Below, piece by piece: positions 9,867-20,536 of a stretch of 64,000 nt of DNA. The stretch is taken from positions 2,108,001 to 2,172,000 of the forward strand of contig NC_092404.1 in assembly GCF_009017415.1 (NCBI RefSeq). The letters run 5' to 3'. Every line of letters starts with the position of its first letter. The first letter of the stretch is position 1. Source of the stretch: Aspergillus flavus. Taxonomy: Eukaryota; Ascomycota; Eurotiomycetes; Eurotiales; Aspergillaceae. The notes beneath the pieces are model-generated. The model made no database searches. It worked only from the letters and a program-made list of their open reading frames with translations, and had not been told where the DNA came from. Position numbers and translations under genes: made by a program.

Positions 9867-12708
9867 ATGCCTCGCTCTGTTCCCTCCAATTTCACCTCCC
9901 TTTCGCAGGAAGGCGGTCAAGCTCCGAGCGAAGATGATCGCCAGAGATCTCTCTCCCGAACGGCTCCCCCCTCCCCGTCTGCGGTCAGACGACAACATAG
10001 CTATCTCTCGGAAGCACATACCGGGTATCAGTCATTACAACCACCGTTGGAGATTGGCGAAACAACCAGCTTGCTAGGCAAAGATCGGGGAAACAGCCGA
10101 GGTGTACGGCGGTCATATACCAATCTTTCAAATGGCTCCGGACCCGATACCAGCTTTCGACACAACTTGTTGGCTGGGAGTTTCCGCCGATCACGCCATC
10201 ACAGCCGTGCTCACTCCCAAGCATTGCGAGTCAGCCGGCGGGAAAGTATAGATACGGATCGACCTGAGAGTCTTGCTGCATCGGCCAAAGATGGCCTGAG
10301 CTCTTCCTTTATGGATGATCGAACTTGGTATGATCAATTCACCTCCACCGACTGGGTACATGACAGTATTGCGGACGGCGAGCGCCTTCGACAGTTGCGG
10401 GCGCGGAAAGATGTCCGGGGTCGCCTTCTAGCATGGTTCGATGGTGCTCAGGGCTGGGTTCTCGTCGCGCTAATCGGCTGCATCACGGCCGCGATCGCTT
10501 ATTTCGTGGACATAACCGAAGATTTTGTGTTTGATCTCAAAGAAGGATTTTGTACCACGCGATGGTTTAGTAGCCGTCAAGAATGCTGCGTGGACAATCC
10601 CGTATGCTCTGCATGGTGGTCATGGTCCAAGATGCTAACCTTCTCAAGCACGGACAACCAGTGGACGGACTTTGGCATGTACGTAGCCTGGGTGGTTATT
10701 CTGTCCGTCATCTCTTGCTTCCTCACGTTGCTTACGAAGACGGTCGTTCCTTCGTCGGTCTCTCTAACTACACTGGATGAAAACTTGGGTGCAGCATCGT
10801 CGCAAGGTACGAGACACACCGATGCAGCTGCTGACAGCCCAAACTCCGATGCTAGTCCACGAACACCCTTTTCGGCGATTCCCACACGTCCTGATATGGT
10901 TTACTATTCTGCGGCTGGTAGCGGGGTTGCTGAAGTGAAAGTCATCAACAGTGGTTTTGTTTTGCACGGGTATCTGGGTTTCAAAACGCTGGTGATCAAG
11001 ACCGTTGCTTTGATTTTTAGTGTGTCATCTGGCCTAAGTTTAGGCAAGGAGGGTCCGTATGTCCACATCGCCACCTGTGTGGGAAACATATGCTGTCGCT
11101 TGTTCGCCAAATACAATCGCAACGATGGAAAAAGAAGAGAGGTGCTAAGCGCGAGTGCTGCGAGTGGTGTCGCAGTAGCTTTTGGTGCCCCCATTGGTGG
11201 TGTTCTCTTTAGCCTCGAGGAAGTTAGCTATTATTTCCCTCCGAAGACGCTATTCAGAACATTCTTCTGCTGTATTGCTGCAACACTCTCTCTGAAATTC
11301 CTCAATCCTTATGGAACGGGTAAGATCGTCCTGTTTGAGGTCCGATATTTGAACGATTGGGAGATCTTTGAGCTAGTGATATTTATTCTTTTGGGTGTCT
11401 TGGGAGGCGCTCTTGGAGCCCTTTTCATCAAGGCATCTAGTTTATGGGCTCGCTCATTCCGGCGAATCCCAATTATCAAGCGTTGGCCGATGCTGGAGGT
11501 AGTTCTTGTCGCGGTGGTGACTGGCCTAGTCAGCTTTTGGAATCGTTATACTAAATTGGCCGTATCCGAACTTTTGTTCGAGCTGGCCAGCCCTTGCGAT
11601 CATGAATCCTCATCGCCAACCTCGCTATGTCCAAACGAAGATGGCATTGTCGATATTATCCGCTACCTCCTTGTAGCATTCGTTATCAAAAGCCTGTTAA
11701 CGATAGTCACATTCGGCATTAAAGTGCCAGCGGGCATCTACGTCCCATCCATGGTTGTTGGTGGTCTCTTGGGACGGATCGTTGGTCATGTGGCACAATA
11801 TTTCGTGGTGAAATACCCATCGTTCCCCTTGTTTGGATCCTCCTGCCCAGCTGTGTCGGGGATGGAATCGTGTGTGACTCCAGGAGTGTATGCAATGATC
11901 GCCGCAGGGGCTACCATGTGTGGTGTCACCCGCTTGTCAGTTACATTGGCCGTCATCCTCTTTGAACTGACAGGTAGTCTTGCCCATGTCCTTCCGTTTT
12001 CCTTGGCCATCCTTTGTGCCAAATGGACTGCTGATGCGATCGAGCCCCGCAGCATCTATGTAAGTATCGACTGAAACCCAAGGATCTGTGCTACCGAACT
12101 ACATGCTGACTTGGATAGGATCTCCTGACTGATATGAATTCGTACCCGTTCCTTGATAATAAGATACAAGTCGTGTCAGATGCAGAGCTCGGAGACCTAG
12201 TGAGACCTGTACGGAAGAGTCGTATCATTGATATCTCAGACTCTCCGTTCGTACCAGCCACAGAGTTGCGCTCCAAGCTTCAAACTCTTCTCATGGCAGG
12301 AGAGTTAGACAGTGGCCTCCCTATCTTACGCCACGATGTCTTGTCTGGGTTGATCCCAGCCCCGGACCTCGAATATGCGCTGGACAATCTCGAGGACGAA
12401 GAAAACACGTTATGTCTGATGACACTAGATACGATGTCGGTCGTTTCCGACAGTGATGATGAAGAGGCCATTCGAGTGGACTTTAACCGCTATATTGATC
12501 CGGTATGTGGATAGAAATCCGTATATCTCCTCACAAGCTGATGCATGTATAGGCCCCTATCGCTCTTGATATACACTCACCTGTAGACCTTGTTTATCAG
12601 TGCTTCGCTAAGCTAGGTCTACGGTACCTGTGCGTCCTTCAAAACGGACAGTACGCGGGTCTGGTCCATAAGAAGGCCTTCGTGAAGTTCATGAAGGAGA
12701 ATGAGTGA
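9867..12708 (+). CDS. CLC-family voltage-gated chloride channel or Cl-/H+ antiporter with CBS pair
   Basis: Exons 9867-12059, 12119-12502 and 12553-12708 give 910 residues. A Ser/Arg-rich cytosolic N-terminus of about 190 residues precedes the membrane domain. The three CLC selectivity motifs are present: GSGVAEVK, GKEGPYVH with the gating glutamate at Glu395, and KVPAGIYVP. The C-terminal 180 residues, encoded mainly by exons 2 and 3, form the two CBS domains (SPFVPATELRSKLQ and PVDLVYQCFAKLGLRYL). Yeast Gef1 and related fungal proteins act in Golgi/endosome acidification and copper supply; the retained gating Glu allows either channel or exchanger behaviour. The gene is convergent with DHFR, with 453 bp between them. 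Confidence 0.95.
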
Positions 12709-13161
12709 TTCTCTTTACCAGATGAATCCGCTTGCTGTAAAAGAGAATGCAAACGTATACATATTTCCAACGTCTTCAAAGCATTGTCCAGCGTTATGTT
12801 CCGGTCCCTGCACGCATTCCTGGTCATGGGCAGCATCTTTTCTTATTTTGCATATATTTTTGAGCTTGAGCATCACGCATATACTGATCTTACTATAAAC
12901 TGTATTTTTCTTAGCGCTGTTTCTACTACCAAGTGTATATCAGCGGAGGATGCCTGTATGTTTTATGTACCTGACGGGGTTCGAGACTTCTTTTTGTTGA
13001 TATGTCTTCATTAGCAAGCGCCTCTTTGACTGCAGATGCCTAGCATAGAACTTCATATGGGGAAGACTCGCCGTATATAGATTATCGTTGCATAAAGCAA
13101 TCGAACGCTATCGTTATATACAAGGAAGGGAGAGGCTAAACTGCGCACAGTACCGGTAACA
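12709..13161. terminator. Shared 3' region between convergent CLC and DHFR genes
   Basis: AT-rich, with no coding motif. It must contain the polyadenylation signals of both convergent genes. The small overlapping ORFs here are on both strands and unrelated to known families. Confidence 0.5.
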
Positions 13162-13908
13162 TCAATTGACCCGTTCATAACCAACCATCTGGATCCTAAC
13201 CTCGCCTTCATCTTTCCATTCCCCCGAGACAGGCTCACCCACCCACTCGGTCACTTCCTCCGCACTCACCTTCCTCCATCCCTTCTCCATGAGCAGCTCC
13301 TCGTCAATGGGAAAGAAAGTATCACACTCAAACACAGCCTTCTCCCCATCCACTCCCTTCTTCTCAACATTCGTCATAACAATCCTAACCGGCCGATCCC
13401 CTCCCAACCCCAAAGCTGTCGCATAAATCTCCGCACCCCCAATCACAAAAACACTCCCCAACCCCCCCTTAAACTTCTCCTCCACATCCTCAAGCGCCGC
13501 CTCCAGCCCAGAACTAACAATCGCATCCGTAATCGGCCCCTCCTCCTTATTCTCCCCAGCAGAAGTAGCCGCCGCCGCAGCAGCAGCCATCTTCGCCCTC
13601 TTTTCCTTCAACTCCTCCGCAACCCGTTTACTCACACCCTCCACATCCCGCGTTACGATAACATTAATCCTCTTTCCCAGCGGCCGTAGACTCTTAGGCA
13701 CGGAATCGTACGTCTTCCGACCCATGATCATGGCGTTTGTTGTCCCCGGGCGCGGGGGGCGGGTTGTCACGCGCGCGAAGAAGCTCATGTCGGCTTTTAT
13801 GCGCGGCCAGGGGAGTGTGCCGTTTAGACCGATTCCGAGGAGGGTTTTTTCGCGCGTGGGAATCGGTGTCGTTGCGACTATTAGGGTGAGAGGGTTTGTT
13901 GGTGGCAT
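13162..13908 (-). CDS. dfrA: Dihydrofolate reductase
   Basis: Single exon, 248 residues, ATG at 13908. It reduces dihydrofolate to tetrahydrofolate with NADPH for thymidylate and purine synthesis. Visible motifs: IVATTPIP (strand A), GIGLNGTLPWP with the catalytic loop, ADMSFFARVT carrying the active-site acid, MIMGRKTYDSVP (the NADPH-binding GRKT), RINVIVTR, and FVIGGAEIY (the second Gly-Gly NADPH loop). The acid is Asp rather than the Glu usual in animals. An Ala-rich insert of about 25 residues (MAAAAAAATSAG) sits in the middle surface loop, which accounts for the length above the vertebrate 187 residues. The plus-strand ORF at 13724-14011 and the minus ORF at 13694-14269 are shadows. The symbol is generic. 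Confidence 0.95.
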   Translation of the reverse strand: MPPTNPLTLIVATTPIPTREKTLLGIGLNGTLPWPRIKADMSFFARVTTRPPRPGTTNAMIMGRKTYDSVPKSLRPLGKRINVIVTRDVEGVSKRVAEELKEKRAKMAAAAAAATSAGENKEEGPITDAIVSSGLEAALEDVEEKFKGGLGSVFVIGGAEIYATALGLGGDRPVRIVMTNVEKKGVDGEKAVFECDTFFPIDEELLMEKGWRKVSAEEVTEWVGEPVSGEWKDEGEVRIQMVGYERVN

Positions 13909-15015
13909 TTTTGGTTGGTTTGGTGGGGTGGTGAGGGGTTGGTTGCTCTTTTTGGGGTGGGTGGTTTTGGGTTGGGAGGTTGGACGTTTCCTTGGGTGTG
14001 GTAAGGCGTAGGAGGTCTGGTTTTGTAGAATATAACGTTATGTTTAGAGGTAAGTCATAGAGTTGTTGGGATGTATAAGTTGGAGCTGACTTGGTGCACG
14101 CTTGCCTGATCGGGACATTTATGGGTGGAGTAAGGTACTGTGAGATTGACCGCCTACTTCTAATGGCGGGGTGTCTCTGTATTGGAAGGCGGTCTTTGAT
14201 GGAATTATTTAGATCCCCGACAGGGGAGACAGGCTGTTTTTGCTTGACCTTCTGATAATAATATTTCAATTGTACTACCTTGTATTGATCTGAGAACTAC
14301 CTGGGCTAATGGATACCTAGTAAGCTAGCTACTGAAGTTTTTCTGTGGGAAAATAATCGTTCACTATAGCGTAGGGACCTTACTAACCTAGCATCGCTGA
14401 AGATACACTATTCGGTGGTGTAGCTGATGGTGTGTTCAATTTATTCTGCCTGACAATCAACTATTCACTATCTTATCGCGATCACTATCAATCGATACAT
14501 ACAAACTATTTACATCTTTCTAGTAGACTGCCTCTTACTACTATTCAATGTGTCTTGAACGATGGTGTGGAAATTAGTAGTAAGAGTCTTGTTAGTTGTT
14601 ATCTATAAGATTTGGTGAAGTTTGAATATGATGGTCTACTCGTGTCTTACACATATATATACTGTTTATTTGATCTATCAACCAACTCAGGAGCTTTAGT
14701 AGCTCATGGAAATATACGTCACATATGGCTATAGGTTGACATGATTATTGGAAAAGATATTGGGATCAGGGAGTGTTTCTGACCTTCAAATACCTAAAAA
14801 TATGTGAATTGGCAAGGCTTATGCAGCCTATCGCAAGAATTAACGCAGGGCTTGGGAAGGAGTACATTTAAGTACACTGGTATCCAAAAGTACATTGCAA
14901 TATAAATACTCATCCATCATATATCTTCATATATGAAAGGATGGAAGAAAAAAAGAAGAACCGAAACTAGTAAAGCACATATGGCTCACAACAATCCCCT
15001 CCAACAATCCCCAAG
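13909..15015. other. Intergenic, AT-rich, no gene seen
   Basis: DHFR promoter on the left (C-rich on the minus strand just before the ATG), then about 700 bp of AT-rich sequence with many stops in all frames. Nothing else identifiable. Confidence 0.55.
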
Positions 15016-15627
15016 CTAAAGATCTTTTTTGCCCCCCGAGATACATTTGTCCCCCGTAGCAAACTTTAGATCGTAAAGCGATGGCCCACAATATTGCTTT
15101 TCATCCCAGGTGTCCTTCCGCCCTACAAGCAGCGATCCACGCCAGGAACCAGCGTGAGACATCCGGAAGCACTCCTGCTCACATATCCAATAAGCCCTGT
15201 CTCTCATGGTCTTTCTGATGGCGCCTTGAATGGTCTCGAGACTGGCGCTGGTATCGCACCACCGGCTGTCCTCGGTATGGGACTCGAAACGCCAATTGAA
15301 TTCCTCTTCCTCGCCGGATATTCTTGTGCATGTGTTATAATCTGACAATTCTTTGATCTGTTCTGCGATTTTAGGGAGCCATGCATCTATGGCTGCTTCG
15401 CCGTTGCTGTAAGGGCAGTACGGGTAGTCGCCGATGTGCAGGATAGGGCACATTGTGATGGGAAGATCTTTCCGTCTCTCGAGGTCTCGTGCTGCGAGAT
15501 CGTTTTCGGTTACGTTGAGATCGAGCGTATAATCGAGTTCCTGATGTGATGGAGGAAGAGATGCCGCAAGTGCTGGTGTTGCTTGCCAGCAGGCGAACGC
15601 GAAGAAGAGACTTTGGGTGAGTAACAT
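15016..15627 (-). CDS. Small secreted cysteine-rich protein, unknown function
   Basis: Single exon. The start is the ATG at 15627 (MLLTQSLFFAFACWQATPALA); the 10 codons upstream begin with TTG and are not used. That gives 203 residues with a clear signal peptide cleaved near Ala21. A short acidic pro-region ending in a dibasic site (ERRKD) may be removed by a kexin-type protease. The mature part holds eight cysteines (in MCP, YCP, NTC, RWC, WIC, QEC, QYC and DKC contexts), consistent with four disulfides, and one NVTEN sequon in the pro-region. It ends CISGGKKDL, a glycine/lysine tail I have seen in other fungal secreted proteins, but I cannot name a family. Candidate extracellular effector or antimicrobial-like protein by architecture only. 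Confidence 0.72.
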   Translation of the reverse strand: MLLTQSLFFAFACWQATPALAASLPPSHQELDYTLDLNVTENDLAARDLERRKDLPITMCPILHIGDYPYCPYSNGEAAIDAWLPKIAEQIKELSDYNTCTRISGEEEEFNWRFESHTEDSRWCDTSASLETIQGAIRKTMRDRAYWICEQECFRMSHAGSWRGSLLVGRKDTWDEKQYCGPSLYDLKFATGDKCISGGKKDL

Positions 15628-16963
15628 GGTTAACGAGGCCTGTGATGATGATGGCAAGACTGGTCAAATTTCCTGACGAGAGGGCTGAATGGACTCGCAC
15701 ATTCCCTGGTTAATAATTCCAGTTGGAACGACAGATGATCATCCCCTTATTATATTGTATACCGTGCTTGATCTTATAACCCTGCCTCCCTGTTCTTGCG
15801 ATAGGGGGTAGGCCAGTGATACCAAGAATATTGTTCCTTGGGAGATTGCTAGACAAAGAATATGAGTTAGAAATCGAAAAAGACTTCTGGTTAATATAAC
15901 TTTGGCCTTGGCCCCGTTGCCCGACGCCCCGTACTAGTATAGCCTTATATTTCACTGGACTAATGTGCTCTTTGTGTTATCACAGAATCCTGAGTGGCCC
16001 CATGTCTTGTCAAAAACCCTAGATCAGACAATATTAGTCTTTTGATGAGACAATATAGTTCGTGATGTAATACCTCAGGGTCTGTTTCCATATAAAGCAC
16101 GTTTCACTCCACCGAAGCCGTCTACATACAACACAGTGGGACTATAGGTCCATAGCCATAGAAAGGAGAACAAAGGAGATATGGCGGGGAAGTAGAGAGG
16201 GTAGTATATATATTATTGTGGACTATTTCCATATTCACATGACCCTGCTTAAAGGATTGAGGCTTGATAATAGTAGTGCCTTGCAAAGTAGAAAAGGTTG
16301 GCTAATATAATCTCAATGTAACTCTGGCTCGAGGAATAGAGTATTCTAAGTCATCACAAATATGTTCCCAGCTGGGTTAACTGGGTAGTGGCGATTGACT
16401 GACAGAAGGTGTCCAAGTTCTTTGGACGAACATGCTTAGAAACGTGCAATATTGCTCGCCTGGGTCTCCAGGGACGAAGCCCGTGGGGCTGGGTGATGGG
16501 GGTTAGCCCCCTGCTCCTGACTGTGAGGAAAGTAGACTACCAGGTAGTGCTGGACAGCCAGTTTAATCGGTAGTGTTGATACCCAGCGGTAGCAAGGCCA
16601 CACATTAATTTCAGCCGGCGAAAGGGAAGGCCATGCAGCGGGATACTCGTAGACCCTTTGCTGATAGATGACTGGGAGTACTGGACCTAGTCCAGAGACG
16701 CCTTGGTCTCGATAGCGATATCGACAATAGCCCACCAGTGAAATTGACGGCCCTGGCGGAGTGAACGCAACATAACTCTTGTGCTAAGAAGTTAGAAAAA
16801 ACTAGTATGAGGTCAAAATTGTAGTGATGGGTATCTACAATACAAGCAATAATGTACAATAGAAATAGTAAGCCCCTCCCAGACGCCAATGATGCAATAT
16901 CTATAAAACCATGCCGGAACCGAAGCCCAGAATAACACTAGTACTCACATATCACCAATAAGA
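15628..16963. other. Intergenic, no gene recognised
   Basis: Spacer of about 1.3 kb. The segment around 16480-16530 has a GC-rich foldback (GGGGCTGGGTGATGGGGG against TAGCCCCC). ORFs at 16436-16889 lie on the minus strand but show no domain and no start or splice context I trust. Confidence 0.45.
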
Positions 16964-17535
16964 TCATTTAGCCGGTTTCAACAAACCACCTTCCTCGATG
17001 GCCCGCTGGATAGCATCTGCGTCCCTCTCTAGCTCCTCTCGCCGCTTCACATCCGATTCGTCTTCGCCGAGAGTGTTGAGCTTTCCAAAGAGCCAGGTTT
17101 CTTTCATCGTACGGGTCAAAGAGAGAATATCTTCGGCGGCGCGGACCTGTGATTGATCTGGTTAGTGACGAAGGCTAGCGCTGCTAAGGTCTGCACAAGG
17201 TAAATATGGATGTACGTATACATACCAAAGCAGTCGACTCCACGTCAAGTTGGTATGTTTCCACTGCTGTTGAAGTATGGCTGGTACTCTCGACCTGTGT
17301 GTTATTGGATCAGTTCATATTCTCATTATAGTGCAAGGAGAAGACAGACCGTTGCTGTTGCCATTATGTTCTCGAATCTTTGAAGTAATTGAGAGATATT
17401 GGTATTGATGCGATCTGCGGAGTATGTTGATTAGAAAATGCGGGTGGGTGGATGAATGATAAAGTTCTATCTGTGTCAATGTGGTGGTATGGGTTGCGCA
17501 CAATGTAATGCCTTGGATGTTGGCTGGGAGTCCAT
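16964..17535 (-). CDS. med22: Mediator complex subunit 22 (Srb6 homologue)
   Basis: Not visible as one ORF because it is split into four short exons: 17535-17502 (34 nt), 17414-17350, 17294-17226 and 17146-16964, all phase-consistent, giving 116 residues. The protein begins MDSQPTSKALHYRINTN, continues SQLLQRFENIMATATV, then TYQLDVESTALVRAAEDILS, and ends with LTRTMKETWLFGKLNTL and a charged helix. This matches fungal Med22 in size and pattern: two helices of the head module that pair with Med11. It links activators to RNA polymerase II in the nucleus. The assignment rests on recognition of the RINTNISQLLQRFENIM and AEDIL-LTR-MKE-WLFG pattern. Confidence 0.85.
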
Positions 17536-18243
17536 ATTTGCTTTCTTAGGGTAAACTATTCAGTGATGATGTTTTTAGTAGATAGATGTTGGAGCGATAA
17601 CTGATAGAGATAATTGCTATCTGCGATGAAGGCGGCTTGTATGGCGGTGGAGATTATTGCCGACATTATTGTATCCGTTGATCATTACTTAACAGAGGAG
17701 TGATACATAGATGGCTCTAAGGATACTCCATACAGCAATACTGACCCGCAATTACTTCTTCATTGGATGTAGATGTGCAATAGTGCTTGCAATTTCAGTG
17801 TACATTAGCTGTAAAGGTAGTCTGGCTATGGACCATGGTCGGTTTTTGAACAGAGAAAAGGGATCTGGCAAGCCATGAAAACAATGCAAACTATGAGTAA
17901 CTCCAGCGACATTGATAGAGCCATACGACGATTCTCATGAGATTGTGGCTCCAGTAATGGAATACTTTCGATCATTGTACTCCACTCTCAGGGAATACAT
18001 TGCCCACCGCATTCCACTTGTGCCAGAGGACCCTCCCAAACAGATAGATCAGCAGGACTCTGACTGATATACGAGCCATTATGTGGGAGTGGTATGATGT
18101 AGGCATCGACTCGGCGCCAGGCAACTAGATCAAGACGGTTCACCAAACCATCGGAATGTTGTTGAGCCATTTTGTATTTGTATCAATGACATCATCTTAC
18201 GATGGTGCATCCAATGTTTAGTTTGGATGTAACTTCGTGCAAC
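17536..18243. other. Intergenic between Med22 and Cwc15
   Basis: About 700 bp, mostly AT-rich. A 60-codon ORF at 17988-18170 (minus) has no motif. No further gene supported. Confidence 0.5.
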
Positions 18244-19260
18244 TTATCTGACATACTTGCCCTACAGGTAAGTGTTAGTAGAAACATCAAAAAATCATGA
18301 TCAGGTACAACCTACCATAAACCTCTTGTGGAAGTCCGATCGCAACAGATCCTATACTTGATTAGCGCCAAGTCAACACGACCAAGCTGGGCAAGCTTAC
18401 GTTGACAAACTCCTTTCCTCTCTTATCCTCGGTTCCCCTGGCTTGATTTTTGAAGACCACGTCGTCATCCCAGCGGCGTTTCAAGTTGAAGTCCTGAGCG
18501 TTAAGCAGCGGGTTTCCTTTGGCAATATCATATTCCCGTTTCTCTTCCTCTTCAGCAGCGCGTTCGCGCTCTTCTTTTTCCTTCTGTTCTTGTCTCTCCT
18601 TCTTGATCTTTTCCAGTTCTCGCATCAACTCGGCGGCCTCATCTTCTTCATCGTCACTAAAAACTTGTCAGCATAGCTGACTTGCCTGCGAATCCAAGTA
18701 GCATACCTTTCTTCTTCGCTACTGTCATCCTCCGACCCATCTGAATCCGCATCTATGTCCCGCGTCTCCTCTAGTATTCGCCGCCGTTTGGCTTCTGGAT
18801 CTTCGTCCTCCGTCCCAACTGAATCACTGCCAGATGGACCGCCTTCTATTTGGTGTTTGGGTGCTGCGCTCTCAACAGTTGGTTCATTCACGGGGATACC
18901 CCTCTTCTTCGCAAAATGAGCGGCTTCGGCTTGGAGCAATTCGGCGCGCAAATCGCGTTGTTGAGCTTCGCCTTCACCACCCTGGCCGAGTTGACTTGAA
19001 CATATTAGAGGAAATCACACCCACAGTACAGATCCGACTTACCGAGTCTTCAAGTGCGTATGTGCTGGGAGCAGTCGCTGGTGGTATGCGGGGCCGCGCA
19101 AGGCCTCTTTTCCTTGTGCCTGTTGTCCGTGAGTCTATATTCAAGTATTCCCGGATTGAAGTAGAAGCATACTGGATCGAATGTGGGCCTGTGTGCTATA
19201 TGTAGATTAGCGCAATGTCATCGCGATATTAAATCTCAAGATTTTCTCACCTGTAGTCAT
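18244..19260 (-). CDS. cwc15: Spliceosome-associated protein Cwc15/Cwf15
   Basis: Seven exons: 19260-19251 (10 nt), 19195-19173, 19119-19043, 18994-18707, 18656-18401, 18351-18316 and 18261-18244 (18 nt), giving 235 residues. The protein starts MTTAHRPTFDPAQGKEAL and continues RGPAYHQRLLPAHTHLKTR, the hallmark N-terminus of Cwc15. The middle is acidic (SDSVGTEDEDPEAKRRR, then runs of Asp/Glu/Ser), followed by a charged helix, and it ends NPLLN, RRWDDDVVFKNQARG and DLLRSDFHKRFMGKYVR, the conserved C-terminus. Cwc15 belongs to the NineTeen complex-related group (Cdc5/Prp19) of the active spliceosome. The gene itself is unusually intron-dense. It is divergent from rrp45 with 276 bp between start codons. 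Confidence 0.95.
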
Positions 19261-19536
19261 GGTGGGCTACAGAATCCGCGTTTTGGAAATTTCCGATGGT
19301 TGTCGTTCAAGGTTGAATGACCGCCGAAGCAGCGCTCCGCCGACGGCCTCAGGTTAGAAGCTGAATCAGCGAGTGCACACCGCCTTTGGACTACGCTACA
19401 TGTGATTGGGTTTCTGATGATCGACAGTCTTAGGAACAACTTTGGCCCGCTCTTCAATGACGCTGCGGAGTGCAGGAAATTTCTATAGAAAGTCCGTCTT
19501 GCTGACCCCGCTGGGGCCGAGTCCGCCTCCACAACC
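19261..19536. promoter_or_regulatory. Bidirectional promoter between cwc15 and rrp45
   Basis: The ATG codons of the two RNA-processing genes face away from each other across 276 bp, so both promoters and leaders must share this interval. The minus ORF 19257-19586 across it is not supported. No TATA box is obvious. Confidence 0.7.
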
Positions 19537-20536
19537 ATGAACAAAGAAGCACCGCTCTCAATTGCCGAGCGCGACTTCATCCTCAATGCTCTGCGTGAGG
19601 ATGTAAGACTCGATGGCCGTCAGGCCGATCAATTCCGTCCCTTAAATGTGTCGTTCGGCGAAGAATACGGGCATGTGAAGGTCCAGCTTGGCAAGACCAG
19701 GTGAGTTCTTAGTGCTCGAGGTTTAGTCTTCAGAGATAGATGTTAATCTCAGCTTACAGCCTCATTGTCCGCATCTCGTCTGAAGTTACGAAACCCCATG
19801 ATGACCGTCCATTCGATGGAATCTTTACTATTGCCCTGGAGTTGACGGCTATGGGCTCTCCCGCTTGGGAGAATGGCCGGTATGTTTATGTCCAACTTAT
19901 AATGCCGGGAGATATATAGTTAATGTATCCTGGGACAAAAGACAGGGCGACCTTGAGACATATGTGTCCAACGTCTTAGACAGGGTGATCCGTCATTCGA
20001 ATGCCCTTGATACGGAATCGCTTTGCGTTTTGAAGGGTGTCAGCTGCTGGAATGTTCGGGCAGACGTGCACATCACAAACTACGATGGCAACCTGATTGA
20101 TGCGGCCTGTATTGGAGTTATGGCGGGCCTTCAGCATTTCCGTCGGCCAGATGCCGTCGTCAAGGACGGTCAAGTGATCGTCTACGGAGTCGACGAGCGG
20201 GTCCCAGTCGCATTGAATATCACCCACAAACCATTATCGGTCACATTTCATACCTTTGATGAAGGAAAGCGGGTCATTGTGGATGCCACTCGGAAAGAAG
20301 AGCAGGCCTCTGAGGCGGACGTGGTCATGGGCCTGAATAATGCAGGCGATGTGTGCTACCTCTCGAAGTTCTCTGGGTCCCCGGTTAGTGCCATGGTGTT
20401 CGTGAATAAGTCATCCGTTGCACTTGAGAAAGTGAAGGAGATCAACGGCATCATTGACAAGGCGCTACAAGCTGACCTTGCAAAACGGGCTAAGGGCGGC
20501 TTGATAGAGGAGTCTAGAGCAACGAACGATCGGTAG
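19537..20536 (+). CDS. rrp45: Exosome complex subunit Rrp45 (RNase PH fold)
   Basis: Exons 19537-19700, 19760-19879 and 19942-20536 give 292 residues. The N-terminus LSIAERDFILNALREDVRLDGR and QFRPLNVSFGEEYGHVKVQLGKT are the typical start of an RNase PH-like subunit. The second half has CVLKGVSCWNVRADVHITNYDGNL-type strands and a helix with CIGVMAGLQHFRRPD. Rrp45 is one of six PH-like subunits forming the 3'-5' RNA exosome ring. Eukaryotic ring subunits are catalytically inactive and serve structure and RNA threading; activity comes from Rrp44 and Rrp6. Length is close to yeast Rrp45 (305). The C-terminal tail is short and charged. Confidence 0.93.

Noticed and set aside
13694..14269. 191-codon minus-strand ORF before DHFR
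   Set aside because: Overlaps the DHFR coding start in another frame; Pro/Thr/Lys-rich because of the C-rich upstream sequence.
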